Positions 10,861 through 22,925 of a DNA stretch of 64,000 nt are shown piece by piece (the stretch's first letter is position 1; each line of letters begins with the position of its first letter). Position numbers and translations under genes: made by a program. This DNA comes from Amorphophallus konjac (taxonomy: Eukaryota; Streptophyta; Magnoliopsida; Alismatales; Araceae), in the NCBI GenBank assembly GCA_022559845.1, contig CM040118.1:231307224-231371223 (forward strand), in the 5' to 3' direction. The notes beneath the pieces are model-generated. The model was not told the DNA's origin and ran no database searches. It saw only the letters and a list, made by a program, of their open reading frames with translations.

Positions 10861-11185
10861 CAGACTATGCAGATACATGCAGAGACATTCAGACTATGCA
10901 GATACATGCAGAGACATGATATCTGACAAAATGCAATTCAGATATATAAAGAACAAATGCCATCAATGCTAAACATCATCATTCATGTTGCTATCTTATG
11001 CAGAATGCTCAAGGATAAGAATGCACAGAAATGCACTTTGTTTATTGCAATCATCAAAACACAATAGCATTGCTATCATCAAAATACAATATCAAATGCA
11101 CTCACTGTCTTGCTATCATCAAAACCAAATATCATTGCTATCATCAAAGCAACATAGCACATGCTTGTGCCTAAGGGGCACAACA

Positions 11186-11400
11186 TTCTCCCCCTTTTTG
11201 ATGATGGCAACAAACAGTGACAGTGAGTCACACACAAAAGTTTCTCCCCCTTTGACATAATCGAAAAGGGAAGAACAATAAAAAAAACATCTGTGCAACA
11301 TGGCAGTATGCATGCAAGTGACTTCTCGAGCAATAAACTCCCCCTGAAGGTATGACTCCCCCTGAATTATTTCTCCCCCTAAATAAATGCTCCCCCTTTG
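11186..11400 (-). other. S2 polypurine tracts
   Basis: The primary tract, at 11186-11206, reads ATCAAAAAGGGGGAGAA in element sense and touches the LTR start. Five further CTCCCCCT motifs lie at about 11244, 11338, 11356, 11372 and 11390. Such serial tracts are a SIRE/Maximus hallmark. Confidence 0.85.
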
Positions 11401-13243
11401 AGAAGGAATATGAACAGATAAACAAAGGTAGAGAAGGTAGGAGGGTCACTTGACAACAGCTGAATCATTGGTTCAGAAAATAAGCCTGATTATAAACAGT
11501 AGTTAAAGTATAAGAATCAGCAACATACAATTTTGACAAAAATTCAGGTTTAACAGTGATAAATCTAGAGTAAGACACCTGACCCCTAAAAAAGAGTTGT
11601 AGATTCCATTTATAGCAATGAATCTAAGCCACATGGTATTAATAGATAAGTCAGAAATAATACCCTTTTGTGATTAAACATGGAATTTCAGGAAAGGCAA
11701 CTTGAATATGTATTGAGAAAAATAATTTTCACTCAATGACTTTTGATTTCAAAGGGTTACAACATTTTGATTTTCACTTTTGAATTTTTCAGAACCTGAA
11801 CTAAGTAAATAGATCAGTGGCATTTATGCTGTTGACATTAGGTGTACACCTTGATAAGAGGCAGGTACCCCCAATTACTAGGCATAAACTACTAGATCTA
11901 CTTCAGATCAAGACCTACAAGGAATAGTCTTCACTTTTGACATTAAGGATACACCTTGATTAGAGGCCAGTACCCTCAGTTACTTGGTGAGGACTCCCCC
12001 TATAGATTTGACCCTGTGAACAGAGATAGCCTAAAGCACTTCATGACATGTGAATTTTCCTGCTTCTTTGGAGGAGTTCACAATTTCTCAGTGCAATGAA
12101 CCATTGCTCTGTCACAATGTTCAGTTATTTACATTTATGATCTTATTTACTGCTGCCCTTAATTCTTTTAGAGTGATTGTTTAAAAAACATTACACACTC
12201 TTATTCACCTGTTCTAGACATTTCCAGTTCAACACATTTAGGCATTACAAAAAACCTTTTTCTATTTTAGCTATGAGATAAAGATTAAAAGCTATAAAAT
12301 TTTTCTTTTATCTCAAATTCTGAAGGCAGACACTTAACTCTTCAATTTATAAAGGTTAAACCTTTAGTTCCTTTCAATTTTTAAGAGTGATTCTTATAAG
12401 TGAACAATTGCAATAATCACAACTCAATATACTAAACCAGAAACAGTTGCTGTTATTCAGTGAAACTGATGGGGAAAAGATAGCAATAAGCATTATGGTC
12501 CAATAGCATCTGATGTCAAAAGATATGAATCAATTGAGTGGGGACAATGAGGAGTAAATAGGATTCAAGAATTGAACTAACTCACAGCTCCCCCCTGACA
12601 CCATAATGCAATGCACTGTTCTACATGAAGACTGGACCCATGGTACTAGGCAGAGAATCTGGTCTCAAAGACCATCTCACACATGGTAGAAACCTCCGGA
12701 CAGATTTCCCTGCCTTTTAGTAACATACCATTTGATTTACCAGGGTTATGCAAGACAATGCAACATAAGACAGTCCTACATGCATTGAACAGCATCATTG
12801 ACAGTCATACAAATGAAGTATGCAGACATAAGACACATGCATTCACTGTGTACACTAAATGAACCATTCACAATCAGCAAGTTATGCATTTAACAGCAAG
12901 CATGCAATGCATTAACACATAACACATGCATTGACACAAAGTCTATATAGTGCATCAACTGAATACACTAAAGAAGCATTCAAATTCAGTTCAACATATA
13001 GCAAGAGAAGAACATCAGATATTCAGAATTGAATTCAATAGCTGAGTCTGGAATGCAGACTGATCAGCTAGACATGAAGAGATCATCATAAATCAAGCAG
13101 ACAGTTCAACAATTTCACTTAATGAATTTAAAGCAAAGTTCAGAACTGACCTGAAATATAGAATCCTGTGGTTTTCTGTTGAGTGCCTTGGATCATAAAC
13201 CCCTTTATTCATCAGCTTCCAAGGCACACCTGCAGCATGTCAG
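11401..13243 (-). mobile_element. S2 non-coding internal region
   Basis: About 1.8 kb of AT-rich sequence between the gag end and the polypurine tracts. I see no open frame of note on either strand and no pol motif. It contains paired ATTAGGTGTACACCTTGATnAGAGGC-like copies (about 11838 and 11942) and many ATGCA/GCATT steps. It may be 3' untranslated sequence or foreign filler replacing pol. Confidence 0.6.
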
Positions 13244-15145
13244 TCAATTTGATCCTGTAGAGACCCAAGCAGTCTTGGGTCCTGCACTACCCCTATCAGG
13301 TGTTCTAAACAGTTTCTTAGCAACATGGTCATCAAATTTCATCAGAAAATAATTGTCCATAGAGTGACCAAGTTTACCACAATATCTACATGAAACAGCA
13401 GATTTTCTGGTCCTATGATGCATATCAACAGTAGCATGAGACCTATGATAATGAGCATGAATTGTTCTGTTGTTTACATGAACATTTTGTTTCTTGTTCT
13501 TCTTTATCCAGCATTCAGCAGATTTGTGACCTGATTTACCACAATTAAAACATGAGAAGTTCACATGTCGTTTTGCAGAGAGTTTAAAAGCTTTGTTATT
13601 AACATGACTTACTTGGGCATGCCAACAGTTTACAGCAATATGGCCCAATTTGCCACAATGAAAGCATTGAGTCTCCTTTTTATGAGATGCATGATTTTTG
13701 ACAAGAAATTTTCTATCATGCATTGTCTTAAAAGAAAGGTCACCATGTTTCATTAATCTGCATTCATGCATGATATGACCTTCTTTGTGACAGTGAAAAC
13801 ATTTTATTCTTCTCTTTTGATCATGAGAATGTTTCTTCATTTTAGAATTCCTAGCATGAATTCTATTAGATTTCAAATCATCATTTCTCATGACAAAACA
13901 ATCAGCAAGTTCATGACCAAACTTACCATAGTAAAAGCATTTTACATTCTTGACAATAGCTTTGTTGGCTTGAAATTTTTCAGCATTCAAGTTCTTAATC
14001 TGACTTGTTTTCTTTTTCTGAATTTTATTTTGTTTTTCCATTTTTTGCTTTTCTCTCTGATTAGAAGGCATGTTTGAAGAGGAAGCTGAAGTGCTAGCTA
14101 ACTCAGAGCTACGCACAAATGTTGTATACAGTCTTTTTCTCTCTTCCTGCTTACTACCTCCATCAAAGACTTTCTTCTTAAAATCATCCTTCAGATTTTC
14201 TTTATTCTTAAGAGACTCAGACAGAGAATTTTTTAGTTTAGTGATTTCATTTTTAAGAGAAGAAATGAGCATTTCAGAATATGTGATCTTTTCATTAAGT
14301 AAGACATTAATGGCTTTGTAGCTATCAATCTCTTCTATCAATGTGCTCACTCTCTCACATTCATTTTCAACTGAGTTCTTCCCTTTTTCAAGCATTAAGA
14401 GTCTCTCAGACATGGCAGAATTAAGCAGCTTCAGTTCTTCATTCTCCTTTCTAGTTTGTTCATTCTGAACTAGTTCATTAGTTAAGATTTGATCATTTCC
14501 TAATGAGTTCAACTTATTTTCTAGTTCAGAAATCTTGTCTGTGAGTTCCTATTTTTTATTTTCCAATAAAGAGATTTGTTCCTTACTCACATTCAGATCA
14601 GCTAAGCACATATCATGAGATGTTTTTAGTCTTTGACAGTTTTCACAGGAAACATTAGAGTTAATCTGTTCACATCTCTTTTTCAACCTTCTATTTTCAG
14701 ATTTTAATTTCTTGGATACTTTGAACAGATCTTCATACATTACTATCAATTCATCAAAAGTGTATCCATCTGATTCGGAGCTTACCTGAGATGAGGTTTC
14801 CTCATCATCACTTCTACGATCAGCCATCAAGCATTTGCTGTGATTCCTGATTAGCTTTAGTTTTTCCAAAATGTCTTTGGCAGACCTGCAGGAAGAAATG
14901 CATTCGATTAGAGATCTGTCAATTGATTCTTTTAATAAAATTACAGCTCTATTATTGACAGAGTCTTTCAGCTTATCCTTCTTGGTCCATTTGGATTTAT
15001 CCTTCGACAGTTTATATGGACCGTGAGTTATTACCTTCCACAATTCAGGATCGGTTGTGCTTACATACTGATGCAACTTTTCCAGCCATGGGCCAAGGTC
15101 ATCACCTCTGAATATCGGAGGATTAGCCATCAAAGCAGATAACAA
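13244..15145 (-). pseudogene. gag: S2 Gag with five CCHC-type zinc knuckles, one in-frame stop
   Basis: Minus-strand frame of about 634 codons from 15145 to 13244, interrupted once by TAG at 14549-14551; both halves share the frame. The first 110 residues contain a capsid-like region (NNRAVILLKESIDRSLIECI...AKDILEKLKLI) as in copia Gag. Next comes a long coiled coil (about residues 140-330). Then five knuckles occur at 35-40-residue intervals: CFYYGKFGHELADC (second Cys is Tyr), CFHCHKEGHIMHEC, CFHCGKLGHIAVNC, CFNCGKSGHKSAEC and CRYCGKLGHSMDNY (last Cys is Tyr). Linkers are rich in Lys, His and Asn. The end (GPKTAWV) matches the Gag-protease linker of SIRE-type polyproteins, so pol was lost right after it. 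Start chosen: first Met, 169 bases after the primer site. The stop fits CAG to TAG. Confidence 0.85.
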
Positions 15146-15313
15146 ACAGATTCAAAGCACAAAACAATCGACAATAAAACACCACAACCAGATAAGCAAG
15201 GCAAAGCACTAACTCAGTGAAACTAAACAACGAGCACAGAAAGCACACTCTGAAATGCACCAAACACTAGCATGATCCTCTGCAGATTGTTAGATCTATT
15301 AGATCAGAGACCC

Positions 15314-15325
15314 GCTCTGATACCA
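15314..15325 (-). other. S2 primer-binding site (initiator tRNA-Met)
   Basis: Minus strand TGGTATCAGAGC, two bases (CT) after the 5' LTR end AACA. It is complementary to the 3' end of plant initiator tRNA-Met, the standard primer of plant Ty1/copia elements. Confidence 0.93.
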
Positions 15326-16480
15326 AGTGTTGGGTTCGGTGCAGGTATTCAGAGGGGGGGGTGAATGAATATAGCCCTTTTAAAAAATTCGCCCAAATAA
15401 AAAACTTATGCTCACAAGATAGATTTAGACAATCTGAAGATCTAATTGAATTCTCTTATAAGCAACTAAGCAGAAAAGTATGGAATCTCAATATTACACT
15501 TAAGCATATAATGGGCACAATTTGCTTAACTAGACAAACTTGAAGTCTAATAAGCGATGGCAGAAAAAAACAAACACTTAGTGTGCAATCAAACTAAGAT
15601 TTCGCTCACTTGATAACTGGAATACTAACAAGACAAATTAGACATTGATCTATTGAACCTATGATCAAACACATGGAGCGCCCCTATGCAATCATCTAGC
15701 GGAAGCAAACAGATAGAAACATCAAACCACTGCACAAGGGGTTTTTAGGTGGTTCGGTCCAGCAGACCTACATCCACCCCACACTCAACCCGAGTGTGGC
15801 TTCCTACTGACTCACAGCTTGAACAACTGGGCATCACAGCTTGCCATACAACCGCTGGGCAACACAGCTTGCCGTCCGAGGAATCCTCCTCGCCCCGCTG
15901 AGCAACACAGCTTGCTGTCTAGTGGAATCCACCACTGCAATCGCTGGGGATTACAGCTTACCCGTCCAGAGGCAGCACCTCTGCAAACACTGACTAACAG
16001 CTTGAAGAAAGGATAAAATGGAAAATGAAAACAAGTAGCAACAGCAACTGAAAGCTGTAAATAATGAAAGCACAAATGTGGCTCTTAAGAGCTGGCTGGC
16101 CTGGATTTGATCCATAGTCTAATGAATGCAGATCTCTCTCGATCTCACTATCTCTCCTCTACTTCTTTCTCTTCTTCTTCTCTCGACAGCTCTCTATCTC
16201 TCTTTTCTCTCTTCTCTTTACACTCTGCTCTTTTCTTTTGTTCTTCTTTCTGCTCTCGATCTATCACTCTCTTTTTCTTTCTCTTCTTCTCTGTTCTTCT
16301 TCCTCTTCTTCTCTTCACACTCTGCTATCTCGATCTCTCACTCAATCTCTCTTTCTTTCTCTTTCTCACTCTCTTTGTCTTCTTCTTTTCCTTTTCTTCT
16401 TCTCTGTCTGGATCGTGGCTCTCTATATGGACTTCACCTCTCGCCAATTCGATCAGTCTTCTTCTGTAGAAGAAGGCTCA

Positions 16481-16488
16481 TATATATA
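16481..16488 (-). promoter_or_regulatory. S2 5' LTR TATA box
   Basis: TATATATA, same context as 9507-9514. This copy would drive the genomic transcript. Confidence 0.65.
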
Positions 16489-16679
16489 GTAGCAGCAGCA
16501 GCAGCCCCTGGGCGCGTGGCTTCCACGTTTTCCCGCCCAAGGAATTCGCCAGATCCGAGGCAGCTTCATCCACGTGTCATCATCTGGTCAGGCCTTCCAG
16601 CCTCCGATCACGTGCCCTTCATTAGCCTCCACGAGCAGAGCACCTGTCAGACAGAGTATCGGAATATCAGATTAAGTGA

Positions 16680-17830
16680 AGAGCTCTATATAGACTTGTA
16701 AAGACGATCATGTTGTATAGACTTGTAATGTAAAGTGCATTCTCGCACGGGGGCATATGAAGTCTCAGGGGAGCATCTATGGCCTCTGGACAGCATCACC
16801 AACGTCAGGAGACCATTCTGAGCACATGCTGTCTCTGGGGAGCAATCGCTACTCCAGGGGAGCATCCTCAAAGTTAGGGAAGCATTAGCAGTCACTGGAG
16901 GGCATACTCGGTCCCAGGAGAGCATCGGAGGGACAGGCGAGCATGCACGTCTGATGTACAGACTCTACCAATGTATAGACTTACCACCGACCATTATGTA
17001 GACTTGAAGAAAGTGAGACGATGGCTAAGACACTGCACAATCTGATGTATAGACTTTACTTAACACAGTTCGATGTACAGACTTGGGATTTCAACTGAAG
17101 GGTGTATAGACTTGACCAAACAGTCCAGTGAATAGACTTGAATAGCTGAGGCCAGTGTACAGACTTCGAAGGATGCAGACTCTGTATAGACTGCAACTTA
17201 AACATGCATAATGTATAGACTTTGTGAAATGTGAATGCGATGTACACACTTGCTGAACCACTGTATAGACTTATAGAGATGACGCTGCAGACTTGAGAAT
17301 GCTATGTACACACTCACAGCGTTGACGCTGCATGAGACGTAGGTTGTACAGACTTAGCCTAAGACAATGCATGAAATGGATGATGTATAGACTTGAGTTA
17401 CTTTAGCAATGTAGAGACTTCGCTGAATGAGAATGCAATGTAGAGACTTAATGTTATGAAGCAAAGGATACACTTAGCTGAAGATTTCCAGTCGACGTAT
17501 AGACTTGGCATCAAAGCTAGTGTATAGACTTGGAAGCTTGAGCCAATGAATAGACTTGAAACGCTTAAGGTGATGTACAGACTTGTTGAGGCTGAAGCAG
17601 TGTACAGACTTCGAATTTCCACTGTGGATGTACAGACTTGAAGATCCACTGTGGATGTATAGACTTGAAACGCTTAAGGCGATGTATAGACATTGGACTG
17701 TACAGACTTAGAATGTGAAGACTGATGTACAGACTTCATTAATCAAAGCATGAATGAATATGATGTACAGACTTCAAGGCTTGAATGCAAATGATGCACA
17801 CTTCCAATGTAGAGACTAGCACTTACTGCT
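16680..17830 (-). repeat. TGTAYAGACTT word array, second LTR copy
   Basis: Same order of words and spacers as 9706-10860, with scattered substitutions in both words and spacers. Confidence 0.9.
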
Positions 17831-18129
17831 ATTCAGACTATGCAGATACATGCAGAGACATGATATCTGACAAAATGCAATTCAGATATATAAAGAACAA
17901 ATGCCATCAATGCTAAACATCATCATTCATGTTGCTATCATATGCAGAATGCTCAAGGATAAGAATGCACAGAAATGCACTTTGTTTATTGCAATCATCA
18001 AAACACAATAGCATTGCTATCATCAAAATACAATATCAAATGCACTCACTGTCTTGCTATCATCAAAACCAAATAGCATTGCTATCATCAAAGCAACATA
18101 GCACATGCTTGTGCCTAAGGGGCACAACA

Positions 18130-18134
18130 GATTC
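18130..18134. repeat. S2 target-site duplication, right copy (GATTC)
   Basis: Follows the element terminus CAACA and matches 8350-8354. Confidence 0.95.
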
Positions 18135-20280
18135 ATTATGTACTTATACCGCATGTGGCTTAATGTAGAGAGAGAGATATGGTATGCACAGTTGGATGTA
18201 TGCATGAGGCTTGCAAAGATTTGATTTTGCACAGAGTTATGCACAGGACGGTGCCATGCCTCAATGTGCGTGGGGAAAGGGATGCTCAAAATGCACTGAG
18301 TCTCTATTTTTGGTCCATGAGGGTTAAGTGGAAATGCTCATGCAAATGCATATGTGCAACTGGGTTCCAAGTCTGATAACACTTTTATCTTCCTTACATT
18401 TGTTCTTCGTTTTGCCATTTTTTTTATTCTCGTATTTTACTATTGTCCCATTCTATTCACATTTTTTGACAAGTTTAGCGATTAGTTAAAGTTTCTAGTG
18501 CTAATCCGTCAGCATCTCCCCCGAACCCGAGATGTGTGAGGTGTAAGAACAGAGGCTAGCCCACGGAGGGATCTGAGATAGCCTCAAAAATCATCGGGCA
18601 AGTTGAGGACAGCTACCCCATGGCCCGAATTGGGTATGGAAACCCCGAGGACTGGCCTACAAGGGGCTCCGGTGACCCATGGGCAATGACATCTGAAATT
18701 TGGGACATAGATTCATTGTGTTGCCCGACGTAGGGCTGCCACTCTTCACTTCTCAAATGGGGTACCCTAGGAGCCATGCTATGAGGGAGCAGGCTCCTGG
18801 GGGGCCCGGAGTGATCACCGTAAAAAAAAGGAATAATAGCACCCTGACGTATGAAGGAGAGATATGAATTCTAACGAATTTGAGAGAGATGACGGAGACC
18901 CCACAACTCATAGGTGTGAGTGAGAGGGCAAGCAATCGTCTCCACGGAAGGCATATTACGTATCTATAAAAAATGGTAGTATACGTCTACATAAACGAGA
19001 AGAGTTGCTTGAGCTAAAAAGAACAAGGGACATAGTGAAGGCCACAACATCTATTACAACCGAAGCTTTTATTCACTATAAGAGCAAAGGGTACAGGAGA
19101 GGCATACAGTGTAGTAAAGAAAGAAAATAGAGCAGAAAGCTCAAGAAATACAACAGCGGGGGGGGGCGCAGCATTGGCTCCTCTCCCCCCAACCTCACCT
19201 ATTTTCTCTCTTCTTCTCCCTTTTCTTCACTCTGTACACACAGGTGCAAGCGAGCTCTTTTTTTTTTTTTGAACCCCTCCAGAGACAGAGAAGCCAACCT
19301 TCTTTTTCTCTCTTCTTTTTCTTCAGAAAGCCAGCCTCCTTCCTCTGTCGGTCTTGCATCCCTTTTATAAGGATGAACCTAGAGAGCCTTGAACTCCCCA
19401 CCCCTCCTTTTTATTCTTCTTCCCTCTTCTCCCTCTCCTGCTCGAAGCTATTGAGAGCCTGCATGTAGGGGGCAAGAGGTAGCAGGAGTGTCCTCCTGGG
19501 ATTGGCCGATGGCGACGTCGATGCGTCCGCACCATTCGTAGCTCCGTAGCGGTCTTCGATGGCTTACCGCTTTGGGGTGTCTGAGCCGACGGGCAAGCTG
19601 TATGGACGGTTTGCAGGGGAGAACCCTGCTTTACCTATTGGTTAATGGGGGAGATGATCTTCTTTAAGCAGGGTTCTCCCGTTAACCATCGGACTGGCAT
19701 TGAATGCCTTGCCGGGGCCAGTTTGCTTCATTTTTTTCATTTCTTATTTGTTTATCCGGCGCACACGGAGTGAATAGTGTCAAAGAAGTAATGTTTCTCA
19801 ATTTTTTTCTCTTCTGCCGCCGGATGAGGTGCTGGGCTTGCCGTCGGATCACTTGGGTGGTTGGGGCCCACCGGTTCAAGAAGGAGGCCGCATCGATTCA
19901 ATGGGTGTGGTGTTGTTGCCGGATCAAGTCCGCGTGAGGCCTCCGACTCAGGGGGTGTGGGTTTCGGCCGGTTCACCCGTTTCTCTTTTTTCTTTTCCCA
20001 TTTCTTCTTCTCTTTTTCCCTTCTGGCACCAGTTCACATGGGTAGGAGAGCCTTGGCGGATTCAATGCGATGGAGGGCCTTGGCCGATTCATGGGATTAC
20101 GCCGACTCACTCCCACCCTTGTTTTCTTCTTCCCTTTTTTGTTGTTGTTTCTTCATTTTCTTTTTGTTCTCGCGTGCGTCCGTATGCGTGTGTCGACGTA
20201 CTTCTTCTTTTCTTTCTCCGTTGCCCATGTTTGGCTCGGAGCGGCTCGACGCTCTTAATGGCAAATTTTAGGTGTCCACA
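18135..20280 (-). mobile_element. H 5' LTR, upstream half (U3 side)
   Basis: Continuation of the LTR interrupted at 8354. It ends TTTTAGGTGTCCACA, that is, it starts TGTGGACACC in element sense. U3 contains a cluster of CCGGTTCA/CCGATTCA words (19860-20110), and a minus-strand TATA box sits at 19363-19369. The segment 18510-18720 aligns with 340-560 of the left LTR. No coding region is credible. Confidence 0.7.
19363..19369 (-). promoter_or_regulatory. H LTR TATA box
   Basis: Minus strand CCTTATAAAAGGGATGC, about 0.91 kb from the LTR start. The equivalent box in the left LTR is at 1137-1145. Confidence 0.5.
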
Positions 20281-20715
20281 GTAGTGTGCACATATATAAG
20301 ACCTTGGCGTAGTATAAGATGTCAGTGGACGCATCTGGCCTTGTTGTGAATACTTATGTAGCGAACCCTATGTCAGTGAAGGATGAGTTACCGACAATGT
20401 TGTCGTGGCCCTTCCGACAGACGGGCTAGTGTCACCCTGTGTGTGGGGCATGGTTCTCTCACTGCTGCTGTCTCGAGATTGAGGTTTACTGGTGTTTAAA
20501 CATCCTCTCGAGAGTGGAGCTTACGGGTTGGCTGTGTGGCCTTGTTAGAGGGTCCGTTAGAGAAGATGGGTTGTTACGACTGTGAGAATTAGGGTAGCAT
20601 AGAGACTTCGTGGTTCCTCTGTTTATCGTCTTTGTTGTCCCGACTGCCATTGTTATTTTATTTTTGTTGTTGTTGCCATTAGTGTTGTTATTGTGGTTAT
20701 TACTGCTTACCATTT
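20281..20715 (+). mobile_element. B: old chromovirus-like repeat, left part
   Basis: This aligns with about 59660-60270 (TCAGTGGACGCATCTGGCC versus TCAGTGGATGCATCCGGCC; the ACTGCTTACCA end versus ACTGTTTACCA). It joins 58474 onward once element A is removed. No gene. It probably belongs to an LTR whose other half at 58474-58886 carries the 3'-splice-like module described for the chromoviruses. Confidence 0.6.
20711..20715. repeat. Element A target-site duplication, left copy (CATTT)
   Basis: Precedes TGTAGCACCCC. The right copy, CGTTT (58474-58478), differs by one G/A, consistent with CpG decay. Confidence 0.65.
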
Positions 20716-20867
20716 TGTAGCACCCCTGGTAATTTTTCTAGAATTATTGGAAATTATAATGAGTTGATTAAGTATTTAGTTGGCTTATAGGGCTAAATGG
20801 GCTAATTAATGAATTAATTAGGATGGAGCCTTTAATAAATAATCCCACCTATTAACTAAATGGTTAA
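20716..20867 (+). mobile_element. Element A 5' LTR, segment 1 (Tekay/Del-type chromovirus)
   Basis: Starts TGTAGCACCCCTGGTAATTT and matches the intact A 3' LTR at 55451 base for base apart from scattered changes. Interrupted by solo LTR G. Confidence 0.88.
20863..20867. repeat. Solo LTR G target-site duplication, left copy (GTTAA)
   Basis: Exact match to 24744-24748. The empty site is visible in the A 3' LTR (AAATCGTTAAGCCCAC, about 55592). Confidence 0.93.
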
Positions 20868-20895
20868 TGTAGCACCCCGTATAAAAATGATAGAA

Positions 20896-20929
<34 letters not shown>

Positions 20930-20931
20930 TA
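20896..20931. repeat. AAT microsatellite
   Basis: About eleven tandem AAT units 30 bases into solo LTR G. Confidence 0.95.
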
Positions 20932-22489
20932 TAGACTTTTCCCCCAAGTAAATAAAAACTTTAGATAACTCTACAAGAAGATAACTCTATAAGAGGGTTA
21001 AATAAAAGTTAGAATACCCAATGAGGGCCACTATATAAATATACAATTAAATCCATCATCACGTAATGGGGTCTCCTATTCCAATCACAAGATGAAAGGA
21101 CGCCCCTATACTAGGACTCCATACACCTTCCTATTCTAAAAGACTATTCCTTAAAATAGGGCCTTTATAAATGGGCATCAATTTCTCAAGTCACAGGGCC
21201 ACAACCCACGGTATGAAAGCCCACAGTATACATATATCTCCCTTTACCAACCAATCACATACCTATACATATACAATAACACCTTTTAATACCCAGCATT
21301 GCACGGAACAGGAAACACACCTATAGAATAATACATTTTAATACCCAACATGGCACTGAACATGAAACACACACGACATGGCTCGAAATAGGAACAGTAG
21401 TCAGAAAAATAGCGCCCCTGACCTGGGTGCTATTCCCAATAGGGCGCCCCCATACTTGGCGCCATTTATTTTTGGGCAAAATAAATATATATGTGTAAGG
21501 CCCAAAGGATGTAACACCCACCTGCATAGGCGTTATTTCCTTAAACAGAGACTACATGAGAAGTCACCATTTTTCTTGCTAGCAACCTGCCAAACCAAAT
21601 GTCATTATCTCATCCTTCCAGAAGTAAACATGAACAGCCTCTTTGTGTTGGCAACGTACCCTCTTATCCGACAATCGATTGAAGCATTAATTGCTTCTTT
21701 TTCACTGGCAATGGACCCTTATATTTTTCTTTCCCTATAATTATACCCAACCTTCTAAAGTTAGAAGATGATTGCCACATCTAGTTCGTCTCTGCCTGCA
21801 AAAGAAGGTCTTTATAGGAACGTACGTGAAGGGAGATCTCCATCCTACGTGCTTCTTCCTGCTGTTGGATCGTTGCAGAGAAGATTAGTTTTCTTATTAT
21901 CCCTTCTACGTATTCACGTCAAAAAGGTAAGTGTTATCAAGATCTGGCTTAACTAGTAGTTAATATAGCTTAACATGCATGCTAGTTAAACCTTTCATAC
22001 CCACAATCTGGTCACCTGAGTCAGGGGTATATCAAAAGGCTTAGTGGGAAGGTTAGGCTACGCCTATCTGAAACACTAACTCTTGCGTGAGTAGATCTAT
22101 GATCTTACCTTCGTCAAGTACCCCATGTACATGTTGATTGTATAGTCATTACTCATAATCTGTCCCAATTTCTTGTAAATTGATCCATGTTTAAAAATTA
22201 AAATCAATGAAATTAAACTCAGAAATCGTTACCTGAGCATGATCTTGCAATCTTGCTATTTTTCCATGTCTATCTATGTGTCTACTTTTTGATTATGTGA
22301 ACATGTTATAAATCATGAATAGTAAGGTTACGTGATTAGTAGCCACCATGTTCAGAAAATTATATCTATTGAACCAAATCATGAAACTCCTGCATGAGCA
22401 TGACTTTGAAATCCTGAGATTTTTCTCTATTTAACCATGTCTTCATTTCCGGATGTCATGAAAATTTGCCTAATGAATAGTGTTTTGAG

Positions 22490-22620
22490 TCTAATGGGGC
22501 ACCCAGGGGAAGGGCGCCCCTGACCAGGGCGCCATTCAATGGGGCGCCCCTGGCCAGGGTGCCATTTCCCATTAGGGTGCCCCTGCCCAGGGCACCATTT
22601 CCAACAGGGTTAAAAACCCC
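22490..22620. repeat. G: GGCGCCCCTG/CAGGGCGCC hairpin cluster
   Basis: Four adjacent facing pairs occur, for example GGCGCCCCTGGCCAGGGTGCC, each followed by ATTT or ATTC. Further copies are at 21406-21475 and 23345-23405. Confidence 0.8.
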
Positions 22621-22629
22621 CTGATCCTA

Positions 22630-22915
22630 TTGGTTATCTAGCCTGTTTAACCTGTTACCTGTTAAACCCTACTGATTAGCCTATTCAACCTGTTAAACAT
22701 GTTACCTGTTAACCTGTTAACTACTTACCTTGTCAAGCTTGTAGCCTGTTAAACTTGTTAATCACATAAGCCTGGTAATTACATGTCATGTCAAACCTTG
22801 TTAATCACATAGTCGTCGTTAAGCTTGTTAATTCTATAGCTTGATAATCCCGTAACTTGTTAAACCTATTTACAAAATGTGTAACCTTGTTATCCTGTTA
22901 CATACACAGTTATTG
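22630..22915. repeat. G: CCTGTTAA word array
   Basis: About fifteen same-strand copies of CCTGTTAA, CTTGTTAA, CCTGTTACC or similar occur in 285 bp, separated by 5-25 bases. Confidence 0.75.
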
Positions 22916-22925
22916 TTAACCTTCT

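Larger units (their letters stand above)
8355..11185 (-). mobile_element. S2 3' LTR (2831 bp)
   Basis: The plus strand starts TGTTGGGTTCGG and ends GGGGCACAACA next to the polypurine tract. In element sense it begins TGTTGTGCCCC. U3 (11185 to about 9515) contains repeats of CATCAAAA/GATGAT, the TGTAYAGACTT array and a GGAGAGCAT array. Then come the TATA box and a purine-rich (GAGA-like) R region, seen as CT-rich on the plus strand. The 191-codon frame on the plus strand at 9152-9727 is just this low-complexity pyrimidine tract. Confidence 0.93.
8355..18129 (-). mobile_element. S2: complete gag-only SIRE-like Ty1/copia element
   Basis: The element is 9775 bp on the minus strand: 5' LTR 15328-18129, initiator-tRNA-Met primer site, gag, about 2 kb of non-coding sequence, polypurine tracts, 3' LTR 8355-11185, and a perfect GATTC duplication. 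No protease, integrase, reverse transcriptase or RNase H sequence is visible in the 4.1 kb internal region. The gag frame stops at a GPK.AWV-like motif, which in SIRE-type polyproteins lies just before protease. It therefore looks like a non-autonomous gag-only (TR-GAG-type) element that would need pol from a relative. LTRs are close but not identical (most differences are substitutions, plus one extra 30-bp repeat in the left LTR), so the insertion is fairly young. Confidence 0.9.
15328..18129 (-). mobile_element. S2 5' LTR (2802 bp)
   Basis: Same termini and inner order as the 3' LTR: TATA at 16481-16488, CT-rich tract about 16125-16455, word array about 16680-17830. It lacks one 30-bp unit (ATTCAGACTATGCAGATACA...) that is doubled at 10858-10917 in the other LTR. 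Confidence 0.93.

Noticed and set aside
13565..14321. Plus-strand frames of 63-103 codons across S2 gag
   Set aside because: Antisense shadows of the Gag frame.
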